This document shows positions 22,001-34,433 of a DNA stretch of 64,000 nt, piece after piece. The notes beneath the pieces are model-generated. The model saw nothing but the letters and a program-made list of their open reading frames with translations, did no database searches and was not told the origin of the DNA. A program made the position numbers and the translations under genes. The DNA is from Paratinospora sagittata. Lineage: Eukaryota > Streptophyta > Magnoliopsida > Ranunculales > Menispermaceae. Location: assembly GCA_035771175.1 (NCBI GenBank), contig CM069593.1, positions 43,461,741 to 43,525,740 of the forward strand. Reading direction: 5' to 3'. Each line of letters begins with the position of its first letter. Positions within the stretch are counted from its first letter, which is position 1.

Positions 22001-24758
22001 TGATGATTCTCATGATAATCTATGGTTAATTTCAGTGGTTAAATTGAGAGCTTAAGGGCATGGATAAACGCTCTTGAAGAAGCAATGACGTTTATTGTTG
22101 CTCGATTTTAGAGGTTGGCTTAGAAACCCCGTGTAACCACTGTGAGTATAGTTTTCTTGATTTGGTTCTTGTATGGTATTGTACGCATATAAAATGTTTG
22201 ATTGTATGCACATTATATGTATATATAATGCATTGAGTTTTATGGAGCATGCAAACTGATTTTAGCAATTGGAGTTTGTAATGATGTCATTTCGTTAGGA
22301 ATTAGACCCGGACGAGGTTTTGCGAGTCCTCATTGTCAGTAGGTCTATCCTAACAAGGGTTGTGATCCTTGAAATGACTGTGAATTGGGTAATGAGACGC
22401 TGTGGCTACCTTGTAACGGTCATACAAGGGTTAGACCAGCGCTCTTGCCTTGCGGGGGAGGGAGATTGTGCATTGTGTTATTAAAAACTCATGCAATTTA
22501 TGATGTTGACATGTATAATATATTCGTTGAATGATTCATGTGTTGAATAAGTGTTTGAAATGATTTTAAATGTCATATTTCTCTAAATGTATATAATTGT
22601 CATCTCAAGAACTATATTCACTGAGTTGTTGTTTGCTCACCCCATTACCTCCAATATTTTAGGTATTGAGTCGAAGGGAAAAGGAAAAATCCGTGAGTGA
22701 TAATCACGTAAGCCTTCGTCTGGTATGTGTATGTATGCTTGGAGGAAATAGATTATATTTTTGTTATTTTGATATGTATAATTATCACACACTATATATA
22801 TGTAATATCACCTAGATGGGTTGTGTAGTAATATTATATGATGAAATGAGATGATCATAGATATTTATCAGGTGAGAATATAATTTGTGGAATGAATGGA
22901 ATGATTATAGAGATCTATATTGGATTTGATTTGTGGTATATTAAAAAAAAAATTGTTGTAACTTTTGAGAATTATTGTGAGACTACGTGAAGGCTGACAG
23001 TGTATTGTATACTGTATATGGGTATGTACAGTGTATAGTACACTGTGCCGGTCATGACGTCAGCCTATGTCAGGGGCGTCGTGACATCTGTAATCTTCCA
23101 TTGCTACGTTAGCCACCAAGATTGCATCAAGGATTTGACGATCATGAACAAAAGCAAATTGGGTTTCTTTGATGGTCTTATTAAGAATGACCCGAAGTCT
23201 AAGAGAAAGAATCTTGGAAATAATTTTGTATAAACTTGTGACCAAGCTTATAGGTCTGTATGCTCGTGGATGCCAAGAATCTCTCTTTTTTGGAATAAGG
23301 CAAATGAAAGTTTCGTTAGTCTTAATATTGACCACCCCACTCCTATAAAAATCAAGCATTACTTTCATCACATCATTCTTGATAATGTCCCACGATTTTT
23401 GGAAAAAAGCCATTGCGAAACCGTACGGTCTAGGAGCCTTGGTGCCATTACAACTGAAAACAGCCTTACGCACCTCCTCAATCTCAAAAGGCCTCTCCAA
23501 CCAAGCCGCATCCTCCGCAGAAATCGATTGCCACTCAATGTCGTCAATAGCCCAAGAATCACACCTTCTAGAAGAGAAGTTTTCAGAAAAGAAGTTGATG
23601 AAGACCTCTTCGATGCTCTGAGCATCCTCCACCAGAGAGCCATCATCCTTTTCTGCTTTAGAGATGAAAGATTTGGACCTTCTATTACTCAAGAGCCTGT
23701 GAAAGAAACTAGAGTTAACATCCCCATCTCTAAGCCACTGGATTTTAGCCCGCGGACTCGCCAATCTAACTTCTCTCAAGCACAAATCAGTCATCTTGAT
23801 CTTGGCTTTTACCCTAAGGTCAGCCAACTCAGAAGACATCTCATTGTGGCCCTCCAAGAAATCAATGCACCCAATGCGCTCCTCCAAGTCCTTTTTAATG
23901 GAGACCAAACCAAAAACCTCGGTATTCCACTTCTTAAGAAGCACCTTGATTTCCTTTAACTTAAGCATGAATTTGTGGCCTTCCTGACCGAAGGCAGGCA
24001 CAACATCCCACCACCTTCTAATAAAGTCTGAAAAATCTCGATGATGCAACCAAGCATTTTCGAATCGAAAGGGTTCAGGGCCCCAGTGAATGCTCAGACA
24101 CTACCCACGGCAGGGCTTCTTGCCTGCAACAAGGAAACATACCCTCCCACCCTAACGAGAAGAGTAATCTGTCCAATCTGCAACAAATTGGGGTTTCACG
24201 AAAGTTAGACCATGTCACCCGAGAATTCAAAAGAGGGGGGATCCCTCAAATTGAGTTCATCAGTGTGTCAAACCGCTGCATACTAGTGGTTAGTCTTTGA
24301 CTATTAATTTTTTCCCCAACATTTCGAACAGTATTAAAGTCCCCTCCCAAACACCACCTGTCACCACAAAGCACACTAAGGCCAGCAAGCTCGTCCTAGA
24401 ACTTTGCCCTTTCCGCATACCCACACGGTCCATAAATCCCAAACAACCACCACTCACTATTACCGCCATCAGAGATCAACACAGAAACCGAGAAATCCCC
24501 AATTAGGTTGTCACTGGCATTCACCACACGAGAGCCCCAAACAATAAGGACACCACCAGCTGAACCGTTAGCAAGTAAAGAGATCCAGCTCTTAAAACGA
24601 GACCCCCACAAGTGAGAAATTAAACGACGATCCACCACATGTTTCTTGGTTTCTTGAAAAATTACAATGTCCGGTTTAGACTTCCCCAACGTTCTTTTGA
24701 TAATGCATTTCTTCCTACTCGAACCACAACCTCTTAAATTCCATGAGAGAATCTTCAT
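19052..24758 (-). pseudogene. L1 ORF2: endonuclease, reverse transcriptase, zf-RVT; split by solo LTR
   Basis: ORF2 starts at 24758 with the APE-type endonuclease (ILSWNLRGCGSSRKK; DIVIFQETKK with the catalytic Glu). It frameshifts near 24.4-24.1 kb and continues from 24049 into RT (FEIEEVRKAVFSCNGTKAPR, HPRAYRPISLVTSLYKII). After the solo LTR the RT resumes (FKVDFEKAYDSVEW; GLRQGDPLSPFLFTLVADVL; catalytic FADD near 20670; PIKYLGLSLGG). The C-terminus (19052-19915) is the zf-RVT domain (FGWILAHNKLCMGDEL, CCSLCFNSADDSGHLFFSC). It nicked target DNA and copied L1 RNA. No RNase H domain follows. Confidence 0.9.
21013..23086 (+). mobile_element. Solo LTR, Tekay-like, 2074 bp, perfect TSD, inside the L1 RT
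   Basis: It starts TGTAACACCCTG and ends GGCGTCGTGACA, with TCTGT on both sides (21008-21012 and 23087-23091). There is no internal coding sequence, so it is a solo LTR left by recombination. Its landmarks match the LTR at 3300-4990 and, more weakly, the one at 50379-51493. A purine-rich tract (about 21420-21520), a stretch of repeated GAATAGTGAATAATGAATAG (21810-21890) and a TTTGCTCACCCC block (22635) are the main features. Orientation is inferred from the related LTR with a TATA box. Confidence 0.92.
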
Positions 24759-27291
24759 TGATTAACTCCACATTTCCATTTTGCTGCCTTGACACTAGCA
24801 GCAATATCTTTTAAAGTTAGCTCTCCATCGGATAAAGTATCAGCACATCCAACCTCCCCCTTCTTCCTAGTAACCACAATCCCTGACTTTTGAAGGAGGT
24901 CACTAAAAGGTTCTAAGGGAACATTGTTATCCTTATTCCTTTCGCCATCATTACGAGATTCACCCTTAGAGGGCTTTGAAATATCTTGCAAAACCTTATG
25001 CACTGTCACCGCATGACTAACCTCATTCGGAGTAATGGGCAAAGGGGGATTACTGACGCACATTTGAGCACACTGAGAACAACGTGAGGTAAATTTTCTA
25101 GGAAATGATTCAGCTGAAATTTGGGGGGCTTGAGATATTGGGAGACTCCCATGATCAGGGGGGTTAAGAGAATCAACCAACGTTGAAGAAACACAAGAAT
25201 CAGGATGGATAACAAGATTAATAGGAAGCTCTGATTCAACATCAAGGTTAAAATGAACTGGGCGTACCTCGGTGCCATAACTTACTTGGCAAAGATGATC
25301 ATCATCAACACACAGAGCATTCTCCTCATCCACATCTCCTTCCTTCTCGTCAGCGTTGCAACAATCTCTTTCAGAATCAGTGTCAGAGGCACAATTGTTC
25401 CATAACACTTGCTAGCTTTCCCACACTGCACCATCCCTACCCTTGCCGCAACCATGTCGAGATTGAGAACTACATTCACGCCGCAGGCTTCGGCGAGAAT
25501 GTCTCTTGCTAGTAGCTTCTTCCTTGCCACCCACCTCATTGTCATAGGCTTCCAGGACACCATTAACGCCACGCACCTCAACAGCAGACTGTTGCACCTC
25601 ATCTTCAAAGGAATTAGATACAGAACCCCTTTTGAATCCAATCTCTTTTGGTCGAAGCAATGGAACCGACACCACAGTCTTCTGAACACAATCGTCGGGT
25701 TTCGCACAGTCAGATTTGGGAGGAGTTAAGGTCTCGAAAACATGACTAAAAGAAGAAAGGATAGGTTCATCTCTCGTTAGGTTGCGGTTTTCAGATATTT
25801 GGAGCAGATCGAAAACAATTTCATAAGCAGGGGGCCAATGAAACTGGAAAGAAGAGACTGAAGTTTCACGGGCCTGAGCATTGGAGCTAACCCCACCCAT
25901 CTTAGGCAACTAATCCTCCTCCTCTAATGGGCTGGATTTCGACAACAGCCCAACAGAATTTGAAGTGGATGCATTAGGGTCTAGGAAAACAGCAGAGACA
26001 GGTGCAACAATAGGAACAAGTGTGCTTGGGTTGAGATTATTCGGGCCCACACTAGGCCCACCTCCACAGTAGCCCACATCAAAAAGGTGATTTTTGACAA
26101 GAACATGGGGATTGTGGCACTCAACTATTGGATTCGTACCTGCAGCCAAAGCAACGCCTTTCCATGATCTCTGCACATATGGAACGTGGTGATCCCTCAT
26201 CGCCGTAGATTTTCCTCGAGACGAGAGATTAGCATGGATGAGAGATCCTGCATGCATTTCTGGCACCATCTTCATCTCCGACGAAGCTCCGATGGCTGCA
26301 ACTGGAAGACGGCGAGAATCTAGTTTGAAGACTTTTACACCAAGGTTCGATCCATTCAAGCAAATCGGAATGATATCCAGAATAAAACCATCAACACCAC
26401 CGTTAACCTTCAGCTTCATGAACCTCAGAAAAGAGAAGTTACTCGTGTCTTCAGCAACTTCTATCAAACCACCGCACAGAGCACCAATCCTATGAAAAGT
26501 TTCAGGGAGCTAATGCTCAAATGGAACGCCATCAATGCCAATCCATCCTTGAGAGCATCTAACCCGTCGTTTATCCCATTGAAGACTTGAATGCCATTCA
26601 ACTGACCGAAAATCAGCATTATGGACAGAAGAAAGAACTAAGCGTTTCTCCTCAGAGGAGCAACACCATAGTATCGCCCAATCATCCAGCACGGAACAGG
26701 GTTGAATATTCCAATGAAGAAGAGCTGAAAGTTGCTCCTCAACTGTGGTCCACCAAAGCAAGGATTTGGCACGAAAGATGACAACAGCACAATCCCAACT
26801 CCCATACTTAGACACAAATTCGTCGCCGCCTGCCGCGCTCATCCTAGCAGCACTCATACGGTAGAACCATTGTTCAAAGATCCCCCATCCTCGACCAGTA
26901 TGAAAATAGCCCATGACATGTTATTTTCCATTTTAGAAACTTTAAGGAATTTTCCATGTCTATTGACGAGAACTTCCACAAGAATAACCTCATTCAAATT
27001 CCTTAATTGTTTTTTGAATCCAACTGTCGCACCACCCTTGGTTGCTAATCCATACTAGTTAAGCAACCATTCCCCAGAGGCTGCTAAAATACGGAGGGTA
27101 AAAGATCTCAAATTCGTAATTTCTTTGATAGTGATCCAACCACCCGACGCACTCCGATCCACCATAAACTCCTTGTTGTCAATCTTAACAGAAGACGACA
27201 ATGTGCGAGGGTTTGTAAAGTCACCCATCTTGACGCAATGCAAAAACCAGAGAAAGACAACAAGAAGGAAAGAAAGTGAAGACAAAGACAA
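24755..27291 (-). pseudogene. L1 ORF1 (DUF4283-type RNA-binding protein)
   Basis: From 26914 down to 24755 one frame continues with stops at 26510, 25910 and about 25409; the first 80 residues (27291-27055) are in another frame. The N-terminal half carries DUF4283 features (WITIKEITNLRSFTLRI, then GWIGIDGVPFEH, FHRIGALCGGLIEVAEDT, RFMKLKVNGGVDGFILDIIP). The rest is long polar linker (KVLQDISKPSKGESRNDGER). The short overlap of ORF1 stop and ORF2 start at 24755-24758 is typical of plant L1s. The protein would bind element RNA in the RNP. There is no CCHC finger in the readable part. Confidence 0.82.
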
Positions 27292-27980
27292 AAGGATTGA
27301 GAGCTAGGTCATAGTTAGCTCATAGCTTTAGATGTGGAATATTCCATCCTCTCCTTGCTGAATGAGATGTGTAATCAATTGTCTATGGGCAGTCGTATAA
27401 TAGTCATCTGAAGAAACTCAACTATAGGATTTGCCCAAGTCATGTTGACATCAAAGAAAAATTGAGCATTAAACATCTATCTTGGATAGCTTTACACTCC
27501 TTATATATATATATACTCTTCTCTTCGATTAAAAATACATAAAAAATCCTAAGCAACCTCAGGAAAGAAGTGACTTGGGTTCAATCCTCATTGGTATAGG
27601 GAAAAAGAAGATTGGTTGAATTGCATGAAGAATGAGGAAAAATGTAAGGATTAAGGTGGTTGATTAAGCAAGAAAGTTAGAAATCTGATATTAAGTACTT
27701 CATACAAAAAAGTTTGATGTTGAGAGGAAAAGGGACTGGATGGAGAGAAAATTTAGGACGTACAAGATGGTGACAAAAGAAAAAGAAAAGAAGGCATTGC
27801 ATCGAGAGTTTTTTCCCTTTTTATTGTACAATGGATATATCATAAGGACCGCAAATGGAACCAAAAGGAAAAGAAAGATACAGCCAACAAATTCCATAGA
27901 ACCCAATCAACAAAGAAAAGAGGTACAAAGAAGGAATACCATTGCAACACACCATGATACAGTAGTTTCTACTTGTTGGG

Positions 27981-28265
27981 TAGCGGTGGCAAAAAAATTG
28001 GGTACAAACGGGTACGGGTACGGGTACGGGTACGGACAATGCCTCATACTAACACACATATAGAGTGTCCGTACCGAGCCCGATTTAGAAAACGGACAAG
28101 TATTCGTCCGTTATGTTTTAAAAATCGGGTAGCCTGGTTTTGTTTGTACTCGTATGTTTTTTCAAAAATATGTAGAGGTAAAGTATGTTTTTTTGATAAA
28201 AAATAGAAATCTTATGCCAATAGTGATGAAAAACCAAGATAAGAAAGGAGATAACAAGAAGAAAA

Positions 28266-28308
<43 letters not shown>

Positions 28309-28546
28309 TTAATTGAGCTAGAGCATGGACAAATTAAAATAGGGACATGTAAAATATACCTCTTATATTAAGTAGGAACCGGGTACCTGATTTTTTGAAC
28401 CTATGTCCGAACTCAGCTCGATTTTTAAAACGGACGCATTTTTGTCCGTACCCGGCTTGGTTTTTTAAAAAAATCTTGTCCGTAACAGTTTTAAAGTGGG
28501 CCGACAAAAGTGGACAAACAGGTTCAGGCCCAATTTGCCACCCCTA
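27981..28546. mobile_element. hAT-type MITE, 566 bp
   Basis: The termini are TAGCGGTGGCAAAA and, inverted, TAGGGGTGGCAAATTGGGCC. The flanks TTGTTGGG (27973-27980) and TTGCTAGG (28547-28554) are an 8-bp duplication with two mismatches. The interior has a (GGGTAC)n-like run at the left and an (AT)n microsatellite at about 28274-28301. It sits between the end of ORF1 and the start of ORF2 of the old plus-strand LINE. Confidence 0.82.
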
Positions 28547-28664
28547 TTGCTAGGCATCATGATTCTTATATCTTGGAATGTCCAAGGCATTAAGAATACT
28601 AAGACATTTCGATCACTACATAAGACCAAAGAAGGTAATATGGAGACTTCATGTTACTTTGGAA
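28547..28664 (+). pseudogene. Start of the old LINE ORF2 (endonuclease N-terminus)
   Basis: The frame reads MILISWNVQGIKNTKTFRSL, the conserved APE endonuclease start (ISWNVRG...), then is cut at 28664 by a TGATAACAATG terminal repeat of a copia remnant. The rest of the endonuclease is gone. Confidence 0.72.
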
Positions 28665-29491
28665 TGATAACAATGCAAAGAAGAAAGAGAAGAGAATAGA
28701 AAGAAGGAAACAGGAGGAGGTCCCCACACATCAGAATGAATTAGATCAAAAGGTGTAAGAGAAATAGAAGTACTTCGATTAAATTGTAAGGCTGAAAACT
28801 TGGCCAATTTACAACCGCAACAATCAGAAATGTCATGAGAATGCAAATTTCCTAATGAACCCTTTGAGGCTAAAAATCTTAAACGAGAAGCGGAAACATA
28901 TCATAATCTAGAATGCCACAAATAAAAGTCAGAAGAGGTAGGGCTCAAACGAAAAGATGATAAATCAATGTTGGAAGCTGCTACATCTGGAACCCTCAGT
29001 TGCTCTAAAGTATATAATCCTCCCTCTCTACGACCTTTTCCAATTAGGTCCTGGGAATGAGGATCCTGCACATAACAAGCTGTGGGAGAAAAATGAATAG
29101 AGTACCCAAAATCACATAATTGGCTAATGGAAATTAAGTTCAACTTGAGTTTCGGAATATAATAAACATCAGAAAGAGACAAATGAGATGTAAGAACACG
29201 ACCAACACCTGCTAATGGCATGGGAATGCCATCAGCTGTCATAACAAATAAAGATGATGTGGATAGACATAAGGAGACAAAAGAGGATGGATCACATGAC
29301 ATGTGGTGAGAAGCACTAGAGTCAAAGACCCAAGTGGACTGAGATATACCTTGAAGGTTTGAAGACAAACATACAAAAGAAGAGACAGACATGGCATGCG
29401 TTTGTATAGCATGAAATTCCCTACCACTTATATTCAATATGCTTGCAATATTGCTCACCATAATAGTCGCCACAAAAAAACATATTACCAA
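28649..29491 (-). pseudogene. copia protease, GAG-pre-integrase and integrase start
   Basis: The minus strand encodes WVFDSSASHHMSCDPSSFVS (protease, with DSS for the usual DSG), LSDVYYIPKLKLNLISISQL and FYLWHSRL (GAG-pre-integrase). A second frame has CKLAKFSALQFNRSTS and then [12 protein letters not shown] (start of the integrase core). No gag lies upstream. Only these domains survive. Confidence 0.8.
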
Positions 29492-30265
29492 ACTTATCCA
29501 AGTTCCAAAATAAACTTAGATCAACAAATTCAAAATCGAGGTAATTAACCAATATCCAAATTTACCAAAGCAAGGAGAGTTACTCAAACAACTCCAATGA
29601 ATGATCTTAAAAAGAAAATCTGTTGCACCTGTTTCCTTTTTACCCTGATTCAATGACCAAGATGACATTGCTTAAGGTCCCACAACCATGCCACGTCAAT
29701 CTCTTAATTCACAACCCACCTAAAATCAACCCCAAAATGTTGTAGCACCAAAATTAACATCCAAAATGGGGTAAAATCAAGCCAAAATCAACCCCAAAAG
29801 TAATGCCAATTAGCTCCAAAAGATGCACCCATTCCACGTGTCTTTCCCATGGTGATAGTAATGCAAAATTTGTTGCTGAAAAAAGGTTGAAAGAAAACAC
29901 CCAAACAACTACAATCAAGCCAAATCACCACCGGTACGAACACGGTAATCTTCTTCGTATGAACAGTGACTATGAATAGTTTGTAAACAGTACTCGTTAA
30001 TAAAAAAAAATCTACAAACAATCCAACTCTATTAAACCAACAATCAAAGGCCCCATGTCAATTATTGCTCTGATGCCATGATAACAATGCAAAGAAGAAA
30101 GAAAAGAGAATAGAAGAAAGGAAAACTAGCTAGAGTGCTAGGGTTTCATTAGATTTTCTAGAAAGAACAATAATTACAATGAAGATAAATGGCTTATATA
30201 GCCTAGAGGCATAATTATTAAAGTACCCTAATCTAATAACAATATACCAAAGTAACTATATAACA
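28665..30265 (-). mobile_element. Ty1/copia remnant, minus strand
   Basis: The right side is a short LTR (about 30079-30265, minus strand ending TTGTTATCA) followed by the primer site TGGCATCAGAGC (30067-30078). Below it lie a ~550-bp leader, protease and GAG-pre-integrase (28901-29491) and the start of integrase (28649-28846). A ~45-bp stub of the 3' LTR (TGATAACAATGCAAAGAAG..., from 28665) is joined directly to the integrase start, so most of pol has been deleted. A 5-bp duplication could not be found; the right boundary is approximate. Confidence 0.75.
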
Positions 30266-30269
30266 ATTC

Positions 30270-31998
30270 TCATAATAGATATATAAATGCCTATTGTAAG
30301 GGCCACATTGATACTCTGGTCTTCGGCTAGCTAAAAAACACATGGCATTTTACAAGGTTTTATAGACCCAACAGAAATATCACACTTTTGGTGTGATAGT
30401 TCATCAATGCGAAGGAAGATCAATTGGAAACTGGCAATCACTGTGTACTTACAAAATGAATGGTGGACTATGCTTCAGAGATATGGCAATAAGGCTCCTT
30501 GGTAGAGTAAGCTCTAAAATCCAAATACTCTTCACGTTCAAATTTCCTTGAAGCAAAAAATGGCTCAAAACATCCTACCTATGGAACAACATTCTATGGG
30601 GAAGAAAAGTATTGAAGCATGGTCTTAGATGGAGAATTGGGAATGGGGAAAATGTCAAGATTTTTACAAAGACCCATGGTTACCAAGAGAAATAACTTTC
30701 AAACCCTTTTCAGTGCTAATTTTACCAAGGGATTCTACTGTATCAGAATTAATTCTAGACTCTAGGGGATGGAATGTTTCATTAATCAATGAAGTTTTTG
30801 TCTAAAGGATGCATAATCCATACTTTCCATTCCACTTGGCTCTCAGAAGGCCAAAAGATATAATAGCATGGCACTATGAGAAACATGGGAGATATACAAT
30901 TAGGCGTGGCTACAAGATTGAAATATCATCAAGAAATACAACTAGTTCCTCATCTAACCCAAACATCTCATTAGAATGGTGGAAAAGATTTTGGAAATTG
31001 AAGTTCCCCAACAAGGTCAAGATTTTCTATTGGAGAATTGTTCAAAATAGCCTTCCAACAGGAGCAAATTTACTAAAGCATAATATCACTAGAGATGGTT
31101 GTTATGGTGCATGCTCTTGTGAAGGAAACAGAGTGACACGCCTTACTTTTTCTTTCAAATAGTGAAGGAAGCATGGCGTAGCAAATTTATATCATTTAGA
31201 TGCCAAGGCAGACACATGGGGAGGAACCCATCAAAACCACTTGTCACTAGAAGTAGATATAAGAATGGGGGAGATGGACGGTGCAGCTACACATTAATGT
31301 GGGCTCTATGGGGAAACAGAAACAAGTTGCTCCACAAGGAGAGAGGTAGAGCTGGTATTGGCAATGGCATAGCTTGTTGGGCACAAAGACATATCTGAAA
31401 AGTTATCCAGATGCAATGACAAGGTCACCACCAGCAAGGAATATTTTAACCATAAGCTTGAAACCTGCGCCACTAAGGCCCTTCAAATTGAATATGAATG
31501 CAGTGGTCAACGAACAAAATAGGGTGATATTGTGATAAGCATGGGGACTGTCATCAGAAATGACCAAGGAGAAATTACGCTAGCAGCAACGTCAAAACAA
31601 ACCAACACAGTTCCTATTGCAATAGTTGACTGCAGGCATTAAAGGTAGGCATGATGAAGCTTGCAAGAGAAGCTGGATTCTCCCGATTTTCCCTAAATCT
31701 GATGCTCTTGTGATGATCAAAATCATTAATGGTGAGCCCAACCAAAATAGGAATCCAACCTCTTAGAAAAGGGTATCTACGAGATAGTTGCATAGGTTCG
31801 TGTCAATGGATTTAACCATGTCTCTAGGAATTGCAATTTTGTGGCTCATGCCTCAAAATATGGGTTAAAATACGTTGAGGATTTGTATGGATTGAGAAGG
31901 TACCTCATTGCCTACAAGTTATAGCCCAGAGTGATCTTGTATCTCTTGACATTTTAAGCAATAAAAGTTCTACTTGTCTTCAAAAAAAAAAAAAAAAT
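30270..31998 (+). pseudogene. Old LINE ORF2 C-terminus: zf-RVT and RNase H, with poly(A)
   Basis: Frames here read KHGLRWRIGNGENVKIF, PRDSTVSELILDSRGWN, then RPKDIIAWHYEKHGRYTIRR and WWKRFWKLKFPNKVKIFYWR. These are the standard order after RT in plant L1s, followed by the zf-RVT cysteine region (CYGACSCEG). A remnant of the added RNase H domain is visible near 31545 (GTVIRNDQGEITLAAT). A run of A at 31981-31997 is the tail. Frameshifts and stops are frequent. Confidence 0.78.
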
Positions 31999-34433
31999 CA
32001 TGACTCCTATAAATTTTAAATAACTGAAATTCAACAAAATCAACAACTCAAATCCTACTAAAATATATCTACTATCCTTATCTCATAATCAAAGCAATAA
32101 AACAAACAAACAAATAGTCACATATATGAAGCAAGCATGTATCTAGTTTGACAAAAAAAAAAAACAATTATAGATTCAACAATTTTTTTTTCTCCGCTTT
32201 CCTACTCTTCTATTTTTCATTCCTCTTCCCTCCTTTCTTCTTGCTCTTCTCCCTTCCCTTCCTCCTTTTTACTTGCTTCTTCATCTTTCTTCCCCCCTTT
32301 TCCTTCTTTTTGTTCTCTTTTCCCTCTTCCCTACCTCTCTCAATGCAGCAAGCAAATAGCAGCATTCAATGGGTCACCTGCGGAACCTTAGCTAGGGAGC
32401 TCAAGGCTTTATGTCAGTGAGGTTTTGTTCACCCTTATTTTTTTTATTTTTTTTATTCTGTGTGTGTGTGTGTGTGTCTTTACTAAGAACTCCAACTCAC
32501 TAATGTTCTCAAGTACTTTTTTTTTCACTTTTTGCAAGGAGAATTCACATTGAACAAGCACTAGCTATGTTTTCTTTTATTTTAAATAAGAACACCAACT
32601 TAAAGGGCGTCCTTGGCGTTCCCCACCTAAGAACATCCTATAAGAAGGTGTTCTTGTGCTTAACTCTCAAAAGGCCCCTCTTAGAAAGAGTTATTTTTTG
32701 TTTTAAGCTAAAAAACTCCTTCTGCGAAAGCATTTCTACAGTTACCAAAAGCCAACCCTGTTACATAATTGGGTTTCTTTCTCAATTCTGCCTAAACTAA
32801 ATAGCGAAATCTTGTTAAAATGTGCCATACATATGAGAAAAAATCCATTGAACTAGTGGTTGTAATTTGTCAACATGAAGAGGTGAGATGCTTGTATTTT
32901 TGCTGGTTTTCTTTCAGATATTATAAGTAGGCAAATTGATAATGACCCAATCAGAAGAAATTTTTGTGGATAAGGATTCCCAAACAATAAAGAGAAAAAA
33001 CAAAAAGAAGACAACCAATGAGCGAGCATTATAAGAGTAATAAACATGCATTTGAAATGTTCCAAGCATTGTTTGAGAATGGTCTGAGGCAAACCCTCAA
33101 GGAATGCCTCAAGGCTAGGCGCGCAAAAAATACCTTGAGGCTTAAGCCTCAAAGTCATTCATTCTATAAGGCATACGCCTCTTAAGCCTTGAGATGCAAT
33201 GAGGCTTAAAACCTCAACATTACCATATGAAAATTCATTTTCAAAAAAAAACGTTCAAAATATATTTATGTTTATGGCTTTTGTATTATTCTAACCAATA
33301 GTTTTAGTTTTTAAGAATTAATTCTCTTTCATTCAAGATAAACTAAAACTTTTACTCTTAAATGGGTTGAGATCATCTTTGAAAAGGGCCCCCCTTCTAA
33401 TATCTTTAGCTTGTTAATAAAAGTATAAATACTAAACTGACAATTTAAAACTTTTGACAAAGTATTCTAATTGCAATTTGCATCAACAAAAAAATATGAA
33501 GAAATCGCATAGACCTAGTATTTTACAATGTATTTGTTGGCCTTTTATTTGTTCATGCTTTTAATAGTTTAAAACTTAAATTGGAATGCTTAACAGACTA
33601 TATAGACTTAGTTCTTAATAATGTTAATGACGACAATTAAGAAAATTTATTAAGAGAAAACACTCAAATGCTCTATACAGAAATAAAACTAATTTATATT
33701 TTTGTTTATTTTAGATGTTTTTTCTTTTATTATTGATACTCGTAATTTTTTAGATTTTTTCTTGTAAATTTCTATTAATTGTTTTATGTATTTTCTTAAA
33801 AACATGCGAGGCTCATAACGGCTTGAGGCTTATGCCTCACCTCACATTTTTTTAAATCTTGATTCAAGACATAACTGTAGAGATGATATTATTCAGGAAC
33901 AAGAAGCACTAATGCTCTCCTCACTTTTGTCATTTATGTAAACCAAGTTGAGCTTGGCAGCAACTAATACTTTGTAAAGATGATGAAGTTGCCTCAATGG
34001 ATAAATTGATATTACTCTAGCTTGAAATGTTGGAAATAGAGATGTAAAGTGAAACATGATGTTTGTAGGTTACTATAAAACAAGACAAACTCTTCACTGC
34101 CGATATATAGGGTGAGAAACAATTGTAATTTGCGATGGGTATACAGTTTCTCCCCTTTCTTTCTTTATCTGTTTTCCTGGCATATATCTTATCATCCTTG
34201 AAACAAAAATCTATCACAAACAATTTTGGCACTCAACATGTAATTTTTGTAATGTACATATATGGAATCAAATTCCATTATAAATGTACATATATGGAAC
34301 TAAATGAAGAACATTTCATCTAAAGCCTCAATTCGTCTTAAAATAAACTCAAACATATATTCAAATACCCTTATATACCTATGAACAAAGGAGAATGCTT
34401 TGTTGTTTGTGAGAATAAGTGAGATCCAAACCA
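31999..34433. other. Intergenic between the LINE tail and the AP2-like gene
   Basis: No coding sequence is supported. A pyrimidine-rich tract (32185-32340) and a (TG)n run (32461-32478) are present, and part of the region is a dispersed repeat listed separately. The last ~600 bp before 34434 probably contain the 3' UTR of the AP2-like gene. Confidence 0.6.
33060..33870. repeat. MITE-like dispersed repeat with GAGGCTTAAGCCTC blocks
   Basis: The left part (33095-33215) and right part (33805-33850) carry inverted versions of a GAGGCTTA(A/T)GCCTCA block. The right end reads CACCTCACATTTTTTTAAATCTTG. AT-rich filler lies between. The arrangement resembles plant MITEs, but I could not fix termini or a target duplication. 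Confidence 0.4.

Larger units (their letters stand above)
18907..27829 (-). mobile_element. L1-type LINE, near full length, minus strand, 12-bp TSD, interrupted by a solo LTR
   Basis: AATGGATATATC occurs at 18895-18906 and 27830-27841, a 12-bp target-site duplication. On the minus strand the element runs from 27829 (5' UTR of ~540 bp) through ORF1 (27291-24755) and ORF2 (24758-19052) to an A-tail, seen as a T-run beginning at 18907. Without the 2.07-kb solo LTR at 21013-23086 it is about 6.85 kb, a full length for a plant L1. Frameshifts and several stops show it is inactive. It inserted into ORF1 of an older plus-strand LINE. Confidence 0.92.
17250..31998 (+). mobile_element. Old plus-strand LINE (L1-like), split by at least four later insertions
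   Basis: Pieces in one orientation add up to one LINE. They are an ORF1 N-terminal DUF4283-like part (about 17390-17725), the zinc-knuckle part of ORF1 (18160-18906), ORF1 continuation (27842-27980), the ORF2 endonuclease start (28547-28664), the C-terminal RT/zf-RVT and RNase H region (about 30270-31940) and a poly(A) tail (31981-31997). The reading frame runs straight across the L1 insertion site. Most of the endonuclease and RT is missing where the copia remnant sits. The 5' boundary near 17250 is approximate. Confidence 0.75.

Noticed and set aside
23270..23959. 229-codon plus-strand frame
   Set aside because: Antisense of the L1 reverse transcriptase, which reads convincingly on the minus strand.
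32148..32420. 90-codon Phe/Leu-rich membrane protein
   Set aside because: Simple pyrimidine-rich sequence that gives Phe/Leu/Ser in translation; no conserved motif.
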